DNA of 64,000 nucleotides, taken from DATHBD01 sp035296325. GTDB taxonomy: Bacteria; Actinomycetota; Actinomycetes; Mycobacteriales; Micromonosporaceae. Below are positions 41,915-50,200 of the stretch, one piece after another. A program made the position numbers and the translations under genes. The stretch is taken from NCBI GenBank assembly GCA_035296325.1, contig DATHBD010000060.1:1-64000 (forward strand), in the 5' to 3' direction. Position 1 is the stretch's first letter; every line of letters starts with the position of its first letter. A model generated the notes under the pieces. That model saw only the letters and a list, made by a program, of their open reading frames with translations. It did no database searches and had not been told where the DNA came from.

Positions 41915-42418
41915 TCCGCTCGGACGCTCCGGTGTCCGGCCGGTCATGGTAGTCGCGCGGAATTGGGCGGAGCCAGCGACGTTCCCACTGCGGTTCGTGG
42001 ACCTTCAGGACGGGGTGGTCGAACCGCGCGGCGGTGGAGACCCGGGTCGAGTTCATCGACGATGTCGACCCGCCGTACTCGTGCGTCGACGCCGACGGGC
42101 GCAGGGTCCGCCTGATCCTCTACGCGCTCGAGCTTCTGGTGTGCCAATGGGTGGCCGATGAATTCTTCGCGGCTGGCGCTGAGCTTGTGCGGGAGAAGAC
42201 ACCCGCTGGCGGCTCCCGCGTTTTCGAGGTGTTCGCGGGGACGATCCTGCGAACGATTAGACGGATCCGTCCGGTGCGGTGTCCGTCGAGCCGCGTACCT
42301 GGCAGCAGGCCATGCCGTTGCCCCGTGGTGAGGTATCGGTGGCGAGTTGACCGCGTCGGAGTTTCACCGTCGGTGGATGGTGGGTCGGCTAGGTCGCCGC
42401 TTCTGATACCCCGCTGGG
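41915..42418. other. Interval with a possible gene remnant
   Basis: From GTG 42034 a plus frame reads VETRVEFIDDVDPPYSCVD... then LYALELLVCQWVADEFFAAGA for about 80 residues with coding-like composition. It then runs on without stop into Arg-rich sequence antisense to hicB, and it has no clear ribosome-binding site. It may be a small gene with a frameshifted end or chance. Nothing else is seen in this interval. Confidence 0.35.
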
Positions 42419-42829
42419 TCAGCTGGCTCTACGCGGCGCGACCTGGGAGATCCGCTGCGGTGACACCGCGAGTAGAGTTGCCGCGTCCCGCACGGACAAT
42501 CGCTCGACGAGCACCCGGGCGGCCGCGGCGGTGCGCTCGGTCAGCGCCCGCTCCGCTTCGTTGAGGCGGGCCCGCTCAGCGCGCAGCTCGGCGGTCACCG
42601 CATCCAGCGCCGGGTCGCCCGAGTGGTACTCGTACACCAGATCCAGGCTCGACTCGGCACCGATGTCAAGATCCTCGGCTAGTGCGATGGCTTCGCGAAT
42701 CTCGCCGTCCAGCTTCGGCAGGCTCGCCGCGAAGGTGTGCGCCCCGGGCGCGTCCGATGCGCTGGCCAGCCAGTGGTCGTTCTCGCGCGTGACGACCACG
42801 TGGTACGTGCGCTTCTGCTGCGTGTTCAC
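42419..42829 (-). CDS. hicB: HicB-like antitoxin with C-terminal helix-turn-helix
   Basis: A 136-residue protein. The N-terminal HicB fold is seen as TYHVVVTRENDHWLASASDAPGAHTFAASLPKLDGEIREAIALAEDL. The C-terminus has a helix-turn-helix (LSVRDAATLLAVSPQRISQV) likely to bind the operator upstream of hicA. GTG 42829 overlaps the hicA stop (GTGA); GTG 42841 is an alternative four codons upstream. It should neutralise HicA and repress the operon. Confidence 0.82.
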   Translation of the reverse strand: MNTQQKRTYHVVVTRENDHWLASASDAPGAHTFAASLPKLDGEIREAIALAEDLDIGAESSLDLVYEYHSGDPALDAVTAELRAERARLNEAERALTERTAAAARVLVERLSVRDAATLLAVSPQRISQVAPRRAS

Positions 42830-43038
42830 TTGATCAGCCACCCTTTCCCGAAGACTGGTTCCATATCCCGCTGGATCGCACGTAGCGTGCCGGTCGGGAT
42901 GTCACCGCTGTGCTGGGCCACGATCGTCTGCGCGGTCACGCCAGCGACCGTCGCCGCGTACATGCGGTGCGAGCCGCGCTGACGGACCGCGACGCCACCG
43001 AGGCGTTCGATTCGACGGTTCACCTCACGCGCTCGCAC
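42826..43038 (-). CDS. hicA: HicA-family mRNA interferase toxin
   Basis: A 70-residue double-stranded-RNA-binding-fold toxin. REVNRRIERLGGVAVRQRGSHRMY contains the family's catalytic His at residue 24. IVAQHSGDIPTGTLRAIQRDM is the conserved second half. HicA cleaves mRNA and tmRNA without ribosomes. The GTG start is 10 bp from a strong palindrome. Toxin-first order and 4-bp overlap with hicB are typical. Confidence 0.88.
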   Translation of the reverse strand: MRAREVNRRIERLGGVAVRQRGSHRMYAATVAGVTAQTIVAQHSGDIPTGTLRAIQRDMEPVFGKGWLIK

Positions 43039-43045
43039 CTACCGA

Positions 43046-43082
43046 GTCTAGTGGCTAGACAGATTCCCGTCTAGCCACTAGA
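43046..43082. promoter_or_regulatory. HicAB operator: perfect 13-bp inverted repeat
   Basis: CTAGTGGCTAGAC (43048-43060) and GTCTAGCCACTAG (43069-43081) are perfect inverted copies around an 8-bp centre. Each arm is itself a palindrome (GTCTAG-tgg-CTAGAC, and GTCTAG-cca-CTAGAG with one mismatch). This looks like two adjacent sites for dimeric antitoxin, placed where the hicA promoter must be. Confidence 0.78.
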
Positions 43083-43115
43083 GGGCCCCGCGTCCGTCGT
43101 CCGTCGGTCGGGTCG

Positions 43116-44093
43116 TCAGCGGTGGGTGGCTCGGTAGAAGGTCCAGGCGTCCGAGACGATGTCGGCCAGATCGGTGCGCTCGGGGACCCAGCCCAGCTCC
43201 TGCTTCGCCTTGTCCGACGAGGCGACCAGATCCGCCGGGTCGCCGGCGCGGCGGGGGGCGACCTCGACCGGGATCGGGTGGCCGGTGACCTCCCGGACCA
43301 CCTCGATGACCTGGCGGTTGGAGAAGCCAGTGCCGTTGCCGAGGTTGTAGATCCGGTGCCCGCCGCCGCTCATGCTGTCCAGCGCGAGCAGGTGCGCGGT
43401 GGCCAGGTCGGAGACGTGGATGTAGTCGCGCACGCAGGTGCCGTCCGGGGTGGGGTAGTCGTCGCCGAAGAGGGCGAGCTTCTCCCGCTTCCCGGCGGCG
43501 ACCTGCAGCGCCATCGGGATGAGGTGGGTCTCCGGATCGTGGCGTTCGCCGATGGCGACCCCGTCGGCGAGGTACGCGCCGGCGACGTTGAAGTAGCGCA
43601 GGCTCACCGCGGCGAGGCCGTACGCGGTTGCCTCGCCGGCGATGGCGTGGTCGACGGCGAGCTTCGAGGCGGCGTACGGGTTTGGCGGGCGGGTCGCGGC
43701 GGTCTCCGGGATGGGCACGGTGTCCGGGTCGCCGTAGACGTTGGCGGTGGAGGAGAAGACCAGCCGCTGCACGCCCGCGGTGCGCATCGCGTTGAGCAGG
43801 CGCAGCGAGCCGACCGCGTTGTTGTCCCAGTACTTCTCCGGGCGCTGCACGCTCTCGCCGGCCGCGATGAACGCCGCGAAGTGCAGGACGCCGTCGAAGC
43901 CGGCATCCGGTGCCAGCACGTCGGGCAGCGCGTCGTGCACCCGCCCCCGCACCAGGATGGCCCCGTCCGGCACCGCCTCGGCGTACCCGGTGGAGAGGTC
44001 GTCGAGCACCACGACCTCATGGCCCGCGTCGAGCAGGCGCGCCGTGACGACGCTGCCGATGTACCCCGCGCCACCGGTGACAAGCAGTTTCAC
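43116..44093 (-). CDS. galE: UDP-glucose 4-epimerase
   Basis: A 325-residue short-chain dehydrogenase-type epimerase that interconverts UDP-Glc and UDP-Gal. It has VTGGAGYIGSVV (NAD loop), a catalytic S-x(n)-YAASK (PNPYAASKLAVDH), LRYFNVAGA and GTCVRDYIHVSDLA. The GTG start has GGAGGG about 9 nt upstream. It stands alone and is divergent from the CBS-domain gene. Confidence 0.94.
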   Translation of the reverse strand: MKLLVTGGAGYIGSVVTARLLDAGHEVVVLDDLSTGYAEAVPDGAILVRGRVHDALPDVLAPDAGFDGVLHFAAFIAAGESVQRPEKYWDNNAVGSLRLLNAMRTAGVQRLVFSSTANVYGDPDTVPIPETAATRPPNPYAASKLAVDHAIAGEATAYGLAAVSLRYFNVAGAYLADGVAIGERHDPETHLIPMALQVAAGKREKLALFGDDYPTPDGTCVRDYIHVSDLATAHLLALDSMSGGGHRIYNLGNGTGFSNRQVIEVVREVTGHPIPVEVAPRRAGDPADLVASSDKAKQELGWVPERTDLADIVSDAWTFYRATHR

Positions 44094-44182
44094 GAGGAGA
44101 TCCCTCCGGGAGATGTCGAGCGCGATCTCAATCTACTCGCACCGCCGCGACCGACGTTGCGGGGAGTGCGTACAATTCCGGC

Positions 44183-45322
44183 ATGCAATCCGGCGGGAGA
44201 CCGCGACCGGATCAGCAGCTCGGGCCGGTGCGACGCACCCTGGTCCGGCTGCTCGTCCGTGGCGTGGACGCCGCGATGCGTACGGTCACGCGGCTGCTCG
44301 GCGCCAGCCTCACCGAGGGGCGGGAGCGGATCAGCGAGGTCGAGTTGCGCGACCTGATCGCGGCCAACACCAGCCTGGACCGCGAGGAGCGCCGGCTGAT
44401 CGCCGAGGTGCTGGCCACCGGGACCCGGTCCGTGCGCGAGGTGATGGTGCCGCGCACCGACGTGATCTTCCTGGATGCCGGGCTGCAGGTGGCGGAGGCG
44501 CTGCGCGAGGTCCGGGACGCCCGCCACTCCCGCTTTCCGGTCACCGACGGCGGGGCCGACGATGTGGTCGGGTTCGTGCACCTGCGGGATCTCACAATCC
44601 GGCCGGACGGTGAGCCGGCGTTGCCGCTGCGCGGGCTGATCCGGGAGGTCAAGCGGGTGCCGGCGAGCAAGCGGGTGCTCGCGGCGCTGTCCGAGATGCG
44701 GCGCGAGGGGCACCACCTGGCGGTGGTGGTGGACGAGTACGGCGGCACGGCCGGGATCGTGACGCTTGAGGACCTGATCGAGGAGCTGGTCGGGGAGATC
44801 CACGACGAGTACGACGTGGTGCCCGAGCCGGCGTTGGCGCTCGGGGTGCGGCCCTCGGTGGTGGACGGCCGGCTCAACCTCTCCGACTTCGCGGAGCTCT
44901 CCGGGCTGGCGCTGCCGCCGGGTCCGTACGAGACGGTGGGCGGGTTCCTGATGGCCCGCCTGGGCAAGGTGCCGGCGGTCGGTGACGAGGTACGTCTCGA
45001 TGCCCTGCGGATGGTGGTCACCACGTTGGACGGGCGACGGGTGGCGCGGGTGACGCTGCTCCCGGCGGTGCCGGTGCCGCCCGTGGCGGGTGACCTCGAT
45101 CCGACCGCCGGGGCGGACGCGCCGCCGGTGGCAGAGCCCGAGCGGGCGGCGTCGAGGTCAGGGTCGGTGCCGGTACCGGCGCCCGCGGTCCCCGCGGAAG
45201 CGGTGCCGACGGTCACTCCGCCGCCGGGGGCGGCCGTGCCGGCGGCTGTCGTCACGGCGGGCGCAGTCGTCACGGCGGGGGCCGGCCGGTCTGACAGCCG
45301 GTTCGTGGATAGGGCACGATAA
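44183..45322 (+). CDS. CorC/hemolysin-like CBS-domain protein lacking DUF21
   Basis: A 379-residue protein. Two CBS domains (about 85-205: REVMVPRTDVIFLDAGLQVAEAL and HHLAVVVDEYGGTAGIVTLEDLIEELVGEIHDEYD) are followed by the CorC_HlyC domain (about 220-300). A Pro/Ala/Val-rich tail of about 75 residues ends it. The N-terminal DUF21 membrane domain of full CNNM/hemolysin proteins is missing, as in CorC. It may assist Mg/Co efflux, but no CorA partner is nearby. The next gene follows after 5 bp. Confidence 0.88.
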   Translation: MQSGGRPRPDQQLGPVRRTLVRLLVRGVDAAMRTVTRLLGASLTEGRERISEVELRDLIAANTSLDREERRLIAEVLATGTRSVREVMVPRTDVIFLDAGLQVAEALREVRDARHSRFPVTDGGADDVVGFVHLRDLTIRPDGEPALPLRGLIREVKRVPASKRVLAALSEMRREGHHLAVVVDEYGGTAGIVTLEDLIEELVGEIHDEYDVVPEPALALGVRPSVVDGRLNLSDFAELSGLALPPGPYETVGGFLMARLGKVPAVGDEVRLDALRMVVTTLDGRRVARVTLLPAVPVPPVAGDLDPTAGADAPPVAEPERAASRSGSVPVPAPAVPAEAVPTVTPPPGAAVPAAVVTAGAVVTAGAGRSDSRFVDRAR

Positions 45323-45327
45323 CAGCC

Positions 45328-46656
45328 GTGACGACGGTGCAGTCAGATAGCCAGAGATCAATTCGGTGGTCGATCAACGGTCTGGCCACGGCATTGGCCG
45401 TCACCGTTGTCGCATCCATCGCCGGGTACGCCGCCAAGGCCAAGTGCCACTTCACCGGCTGGCCGTACCCGGGCGAGGTGCCGCTGAACCAGTTCTGCTA
45501 CAGCGACATCCCGGTGCTGTTCGAGGATCGCGGCATGATCGCGGGTGCCTTCCCGTACGCGCCGGAGGCGTGGAACCGCCTGCTGGAGTACCCGGTGCTC
45601 ACCGGCGTCTTCATGGACCTGACCGCGCGGCTCTCCCGCACGCTCAACCCGACCGGCGACACGGAGTCGGCGCTGCAGTCGTACTTCAACGTCAACGTCG
45701 TGTTCCTGCTCGGCTTCGCGTTGCTCACGGTGTACGGCGTGTGGCTGCTGCTGCGCGAGCGGGGCGCCCGGCCCAGCGACGCCCTGATGGTCGCGGCGGC
45801 GCCGACGCTGATCCTCGCCGGCACGATCAACTGGGACCTGCTGGTGGTGGCGGCGGCGGTGTTCGCGCTGCTGGCCTGGGTCCGGGACCAGCCCGTGCTG
45901 GCCGGGCTGCTGATCGGCATCGGGACCGCGACGAAGCTGTACCCGATCTTCTTCCTCGGCCCGCTGTTCGTGCTGTGCCTGCGCCAGGGACGGATGCGGG
46001 CGTTCGGGGAGGTGACGCTGGCCACCGTCGCCGCGTGGACCGTGGCGAATGTGCCGCTCGCGGTCGCCTATCCGGACGGCTGGCTGGAGTTCTTCCGGTT
46101 CAACGCGGACCGCGGGGCGGACTTCGGTTCCATCTGGTACGGCTTGAAGTTGCTCGGCCACCCGGTGCCGGCCCTCAACATCATCGCGCCGTTGAGCTTC
46201 GTGCTGCTCTGCGCCGGAATCGGTGCGCTGGCATGGTGGGCGCCCCGGCCCCCGACGATCGAGCAGCTGGCGTTCCTGGTGGTCCTCGCATTCCTGGTGA
46301 CCAACAAGGTGTACTCGCCGCAGTACGTGCTGTGGATGCTCCCGCTGGCGGTGCTGGCCCGCGGCGCGGTGCCGTTCCCCCGGGTGCTGCGCCACTTCGC
46401 GCTGTGGCAGGCCGCAGAAGTGCTCTACTGGGCCGCGGTCTGGGCATATCTCGATGGCCGGATCTATGACGCCTATGTGTTCTCCATCGTCATCCGGGTG
46501 ATCGTGACGCTGTGGTTCGCCGCTCAGGTGGTGCGCGACATCCAGACGGCGCCGCCGCTCGCCCCGGTTGCGGCCGCAACCGGCGAGGACGGTCAGGTGA
46601 CCGGCACGTACGCCGGCATCGGCACCAGCCGCCAGCCCTTGCCGTCGACGGAGTAG
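45328..46656 (+). CDS. GT87-like polyprenyl-P-sugar-dependent membrane glycosyltransferase
   Basis: A 442-residue polytopic protein with 10-12 hydrophobic segments. The first external loop carries an acidic patch (CYSDIPVLFEDRGMIAGAFPY) typical of GT-C enzymes, and the core has GTATKLYPIFFLGPLF and NKVYSPQYVLWMLPL as in the GT87/DUF2029 group of mannosyltransferases. It probably adds a sugar from a polyprenyl-phosphate donor to an envelope glycan; donor and acceptor are unknown. Its last 64 bp overlap the convergent gene. Confidence 0.8.
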   Translation: MTTVQSDSQRSIRWSINGLATALAVTVVASIAGYAAKAKCHFTGWPYPGEVPLNQFCYSDIPVLFEDRGMIAGAFPYAPEAWNRLLEYPVLTGVFMDLTARLSRTLNPTGDTESALQSYFNVNVVFLLGFALLTVYGVWLLLRERGARPSDALMVAAAPTLILAGTINWDLLVVAAAVFALLAWVRDQPVLAGLLIGIGTATKLYPIFFLGPLFVLCLRQGRMRAFGEVTLATVAAWTVANVPLAVAYPDGWLEFFRFNADRGADFGSIWYGLKLLGHPVPALNIIAPLSFVLLCAGIGALAWWAPRPPTIEQLAFLVVLAFLVTNKVYSPQYVLWMLPLAVLARGAVPFPRVLRHFALWQAAEVLYWAAVWAYLDGRIYDAYVFSIVIRVIVTLWFAAQVVRDIQTAPPLAPVAAATGEDGQVTGTYAGIGTSRQPLPSTE

Positions 46657-47867
46657 AACGCCTGCTGGTCGTAGGCCACGTACCCGTCGTCAAGCGTGTC
46701 GACCGGCGCGTCCGGGCCGGGAGTCGGCGTGAAGGTGGCGCCGCCGTCGGTGGTCTCCAGGAACGTGGCGACGGGGGAGCCGTCGAGCCACACCACCACC
46801 GAGCCGTCGGGGCGCATCCAGGCGCCGAAGCGCCGGTCCGCGGCCGGTACGTCCCAGCCCGCAACGGTGGCTTCCGGCCAGGCGAGTGCCGCGGGCAACG
46901 TCGTCCAGGTCTGCCCACGGTTGACGGTGCGGGCGACCGTGATGGTGCCGTCGCCGGCGCGGGTGAACAGGTACGCGGTGCCGCCGTCCCGGGTGACCAG
47001 CGTCGGCGAGCCGCCGCCCATCCGCGCCCCGAGCCGGGCGGTCGTCCAGCTCTCGCCCCGGTTGTGGGTCACCGCCACGGTGGTCTCCGAGGTGACCGGG
47101 TCGCTGCCGACGACCCACCAGCCGTACTCCGGAGCGACGCCCGCCGCCAGGATGGGGAGGTGGACCGGTGGCTGCCGGGCCAGCAGGCCGATCCGGTCGT
47201 CGCGCTGGCGAACCACGTACATGTCGCCGCGGTCCCGTAGCTGCACCGGGCGGTCACCGGGATCGGCGGCGAGCAGGCTCCTGGTGGTCGGCAGGTCGGC
47301 CGCTCCACCGGAGGTGCTGACCCGGACGTAGCCGCGGGTCCCGCTGCCGACGACGCCGGTGAGCATGAGCGACCGCGGGCTCAACGCCACCAGCCGTACC
47401 TGGGAGAGGCCGTCCGCCGGGCCGTCCCGCAGCTGGCCGATCACCAGCGGGGACTGGTGGCGACCGGCGCCGTCCAGCGGGAGCGCGGTCACCTGCAGGC
47501 TGCAGTGCCGGGGGCCGGTATCGGTGGTGCACACGTCGATGGCGGCGAAGAGGTGGTTGACGCTGGTACCCGCCACGGCGCGCAGGGCCACCGAGATCGG
47601 GCGCGGCGATGCCGGCACGGGTGCCGACGCGACCCGCCCGGGCTCGCCGGGCAACCCGCCGGCGGCGGCCTCCGGCGACCGGCCGCCGCGGGTGGCGACC
47701 ACGACAATCGGCAGGAAGACCGTGAGCGTGGTGAGGACCGCGCCGCCGGCGGCGAGCCGGTCCCGCAGCCGGGCCCGCCGGGCGCGCGCCGTGACGTGGG
47801 CGAACTCCGGTGGCCGGGTGGCGTCCTCCACCTGGGACCGCAGCGCGCTGAAGTCCGGCTCAGCCAT
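46593..47867 (-). CDS. Membrane-anchored sialidase-like repeat protein, sigma-factor partner
   Basis: A 424-residue protein. About 1-38 are cytoplasmic, with one transmembrane segment at about 40-60. The extracytoplasmic part has BNR/sialidase-type repeats (THNRGESWTT, VNRGQTWTTL, TTDGGATFTPTP), suggesting a beta-propeller. Its ATG lies inside the sigma gene (8-bp overlap), so it is translationally coupled and is a candidate regulator of that sigma factor. No enzymatic sialidase motif (RIP, Asp boxes in full) is complete. The 3' end overlaps the GT87-like gene tail to tail. Confidence 0.7.
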   Translation of the reverse strand: MAEPDFSALRSQVEDATRPPEFAHVTARARRARLRDRLAAGGAVLTTLTVFLPIVVVATRGGRSPEAAAGGLPGEPGRVASAPVPASPRPISVALRAVAGTSVNHLFAAIDVCTTDTGPRHCSLQVTALPLDGAGRHQSPLVIGQLRDGPADGLSQVRLVALSPRSLMLTGVVGSGTRGYVRVSTSGGAADLPTTRSLLAADPGDRPVQLRDRGDMYVVRQRDDRIGLLARQPPVHLPILAAGVAPEYGWWVVGSDPVTSETTVAVTHNRGESWTTARLGARMGGGSPTLVTRDGGTAYLFTRAGDGTITVARTVNRGQTWTTLPAALAWPEATVAGWDVPAADRRFGAWMRPDGSVVVWLDGSPVATFLETTDGGATFTPTPGPDAPVDTLDDGYVAYDQQAFYSVDGKGWRLVPMPAYVPVT

Positions 47868-48468
47868 GCTGGTAGCCCTTGACCTCGGGTGGGGCCGACC
47901 GCGGTGCCGGGGCGGCCCTGGGTGCCGGCGCCGGCCGGACCGGGGCGGTGGGCTCGTCGCTGGGCTCGTCGGCGTGCTCGTTGAGCAGTGTCGCGAGCAT
48001 CGCCCGGCCCCGGGACAGGCGGGCTTTCACGGTGCCGACCGGTACGCACAGCGTTTCCGCGACCTCGTGCACCGACATGTCGGCCAGGTGGTGCAGCACG
48101 ATGGTTTCCCGGGTTGGCCGGGTGAGCTGCTGCAGCGCCGCGATCAGGGCGACCCGGTCGGGGGCGACCCCCGGCATGCTGTCGACCGGCCGGGCGACCC
48201 GGCCGGTGCGGACGAGCGTGTCAAAGAGCCGCCGCCGGCGCCACCGGGTCCTGGCCAGGTTCATCGCCACCGTGCACAGCCACGCCGCCGGATCGCTGAC
48301 GTCGAGGAACTGCCGCGGCCGGGCGAGTGCCTTGGCGTATGCCTCCTGAACGAGATCCTGGGCGTCGTTGTGATCCCCCGTGATCGCGTACAGGGCGGCG
48401 ACGAGCCGGCGGTAGTGCGCCTGGTATGCCAGGCTCACCGCCTCGTTGGCCTCGAGGTTGCCCTCCAC
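47860..48468 (-). CDS. ECF RNA polymerase sigma factor
   Basis: A 202-residue protein. Region 2 is at about 15-80 (LYAITGDHNDAQDLVQEAYAKAL, WLCTVAMNLARTRWRRRR) and region 4 at about 110-165 (LQQLTRPTRETIVLHHLADMSVHEVAETLCVPVGTVKARLSRGR). A Pro/Ala-rich tail of about 30 residues follows. GTG 48468 has GGGAGG at about 48476-48481. It is paired with a membrane-anchored partner and preceded by an ECF-type promoter. Confidence 0.88.
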   Translation of the reverse strand: MEGNLEANEAVSLAYQAHYRRLVAALYAITGDHNDAQDLVQEAYAKALARPRQFLDVSDPAAWLCTVAMNLARTRWRRRRLFDTLVRTGRVARPVDSMPGVAPDRVALIAALQQLTRPTRETIVLHHLADMSVHEVAETLCVPVGTVKARLSRGRAMLATLLNEHADEPSDEPTAPVRPAPAPRAAPAPRSAPPEVKGYQHG

Positions 48469-48542
48469 GTCGTACCTCCCCCGGCCGTTCGCGTCCCGGC
48501 CATTCTCGCCGGTCCCCGCTCGGAGAGACCCGCCGCATCTGG

Positions 48543-48570
48543 AAGACGCCTGGGCCGGGCGGACGGTTGC
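48543..48570 (-). promoter_or_regulatory. ECF-type promoter ahead of the second sigma factor
   Basis: On the minus strand GCAACC (48570-48565), a 16-bp spacer and CGTCTT (48548-48543) match the AAC / CGTC pattern of ECF promoters, 75 bp upstream of the sigma start. It resembles the element in front of the first sigma gene and suggests autoregulation. Confidence 0.42.
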
Positions 48571-48603
48571 AAAGCTGGTGGCCCCGGCTGACAGAATGTG
48601 CCC

Positions 48604-49635
48604 ATGTCCCAAGTCCCATCCTCCGCCCGGCCCCGCGTGCTCTCCGGCATCCAGCCCACCGCCGACTCCTTCCACCTGGGCAACTACCTGGGAGCGGTAC
48701 GGCACTGGGTGACCCTGCAGGAGACCCACGACGCGTTCTACTGCGTGGTGGATCTGCACGCGATCACTGCCGGTCACGACCCTGCGGTGCTGCGCCGCCG
48801 GACCCGCGCCAGCGCGGCCCAGTTGCTGGCGCTGGGGCTCGACCCGGACCGGTGCACCCTGTTCGTGCAGAGCCAGGTGCCCGAACACCCGCAGCTGGCC
48901 TGGGTGATGGGCTGCATCACCGGCTTCGGTGAGGCGAGCCGGATGATCCAGTTCAAGGACAAGTCCGCCAAGCAGGGCGCCGAGCGGGCCAGCGTGGGGC
49001 TCTTCACCTACCCCGTGCTGCAGGCGGCCGACATCCTGCTCTACCAGGCTCACGCGGTGCCGGTCGGCGAGGATCAGCGCCAGCACCTCGAACTCACCCG
49101 TGACCTGGCACAGCGGTTCAACACCACGTTCGGCGAAACGTTCATCCTGCCGCAGCCGTACATCATCCGGCACACCGCGAAGATCACCGATCTACAGGAG
49201 CCGACCGCGAAGATGTCGAAGTCGTCGTCGACCCCGAACGGGCTGATCGAGCTGCTGGAGGACCCGGCGAAGGCGGCAAAGAAGATCCGGTCGGCAGTCA
49301 CCGACACCGGCCGCGAGGTGGTCTTCGACGCCGCCGCCAAACCCGGCGTGTCCAACCTGCTGACCATCTACGCCGCCCTCACCGGGCGGGACATCGACGA
49401 CCTGGTCGCCGGATACGCCGGTAAGGGGTACGGGGACCTGAAGAAGGACCTGGCCGAGGTGGTGGTGGAGTTCATCCGCCCGATCCAGCAGCGCACCTCG
49501 GAGTATCTCGACGACCCCGGCCAGCTCGACAAGCTGCTCGCCGTGGGTGCCGAGAAGGCCCGGGCGGTGGCCGCGCAGACGCTGCGCACCGCGTACGACC
49601 GGGTGGGTTTCCTCGCGCCCATGTCCGGACGCTGA
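48604..49635 (+). CDS. trpS: Tryptophanyl-tRNA synthetase
   Basis: A 343-residue class I synthetase. LSGIQPTADSFHLGNYLGA contains the HIGH-equivalent HLGN. PVGEDQRQHLELTRDLAQRFN binds the substrate, and KMSKSSS is the KMSKS loop. The C-terminal helices bind the anticodon. It charges tRNA-Trp. ATG 48604 fits family N-termini; no clear Shine-Dalgarno is seen. Confidence 0.96.
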   Translation: MSQVPSSARPRVLSGIQPTADSFHLGNYLGAVRHWVTLQETHDAFYCVVDLHAITAGHDPAVLRRRTRASAAQLLALGLDPDRCTLFVQSQVPEHPQLAWVMGCITGFGEASRMIQFKDKSAKQGAERASVGLFTYPVLQAADILLYQAHAVPVGEDQRQHLELTRDLAQRFNTTFGETFILPQPYIIRHTAKITDLQEPTAKMSKSSSTPNGLIELLEDPAKAAKKIRSAVTDTGREVVFDAAAKPGVSNLLTIYAALTGRDIDDLVAGYAGKGYGDLKKDLAEVVVEFIRPIQQRTSEYLDDPGQLDKLLAVGAEKARAVAAQTLRTAYDRVGFLAPMSGR

Positions 49636-49640
49636 CGTCG

Positions 49641-50189
49641 GTGGAGCACCGGAGTCCGGGTAGCACCACGATCGGCATCGCGATCGACATCCCGCCGCCG
49701 TGGGGTGAGCTGCTCACCGCGCGCCGCGCCGCCGCCGGTGACCCGGCGGCGGAGCACGAGCCGGCCCACCTGACGCTGATCGGGCCCACCGAGGTTGATG
49801 CCGCCGCGCTGCCCGGCATCAGCCGACACCTGGCGGACGTGGCGCGGCAGCACGGCCCGTTCCCGCTGCACCTGCGCGGCACCGGAACGTTCCGGCCGCT
49901 GACCGAGGTGGTGTTCGTCTGCGTCGCCGCCGGCATCGGGGAGTGCGAGCGCATCCACGAGGCGCTGCGCTCCTCGCCGGCGATCCGTCGGGAACTGGCC
50001 TTCCCCTATCACCCCCACGTCACCGTGGCGCACAAAGTCGACCCGGCGGCGATGGATGCGGTCTTCGATGATCTGGCCGCATTCGAGGCGGAGTTCACGG
50101 TGACCGGTTTCACCCTCTTCGAGCATGGACCGGGTGGCCGTTGGCACCCCCAGCAGGAGTACGTGCTGCGCGGCGACCAGCGACGATAG
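49641..50189 (+). CDS. 2'-5' RNA ligase-superfamily (2H phosphoesterase) protein
   Basis: A 182-residue protein with the two H-x-T-x motifs of the 2H superfamily (HLTLIG and HVTVAHK) placed in the usual symmetric halves. Family members hydrolyse or join 2'-5' or cyclic phosphodiesters in RNA. The natural substrate is unknown. GTG 49641 is 5 bp after the trpS stop, so it is probably cotranscribed with trpS. Confidence 0.85.
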   Translation: MEHRSPGSTTIGIAIDIPPPWGELLTARRAAAGDPAAEHEPAHLTLIGPTEVDAAALPGISRHLADVARQHGPFPLHLRGTGTFRPLTEVVFVCVAAGIGECERIHEALRSSPAIRRELAFPYHPHVTVAHKVDPAAMDAVFDDLAAFEAEFTVTGFTLFEHGPGGRWHPQQEYVLRGDQRR

Positions 50190-50200
50190 ACGATAGAGCG

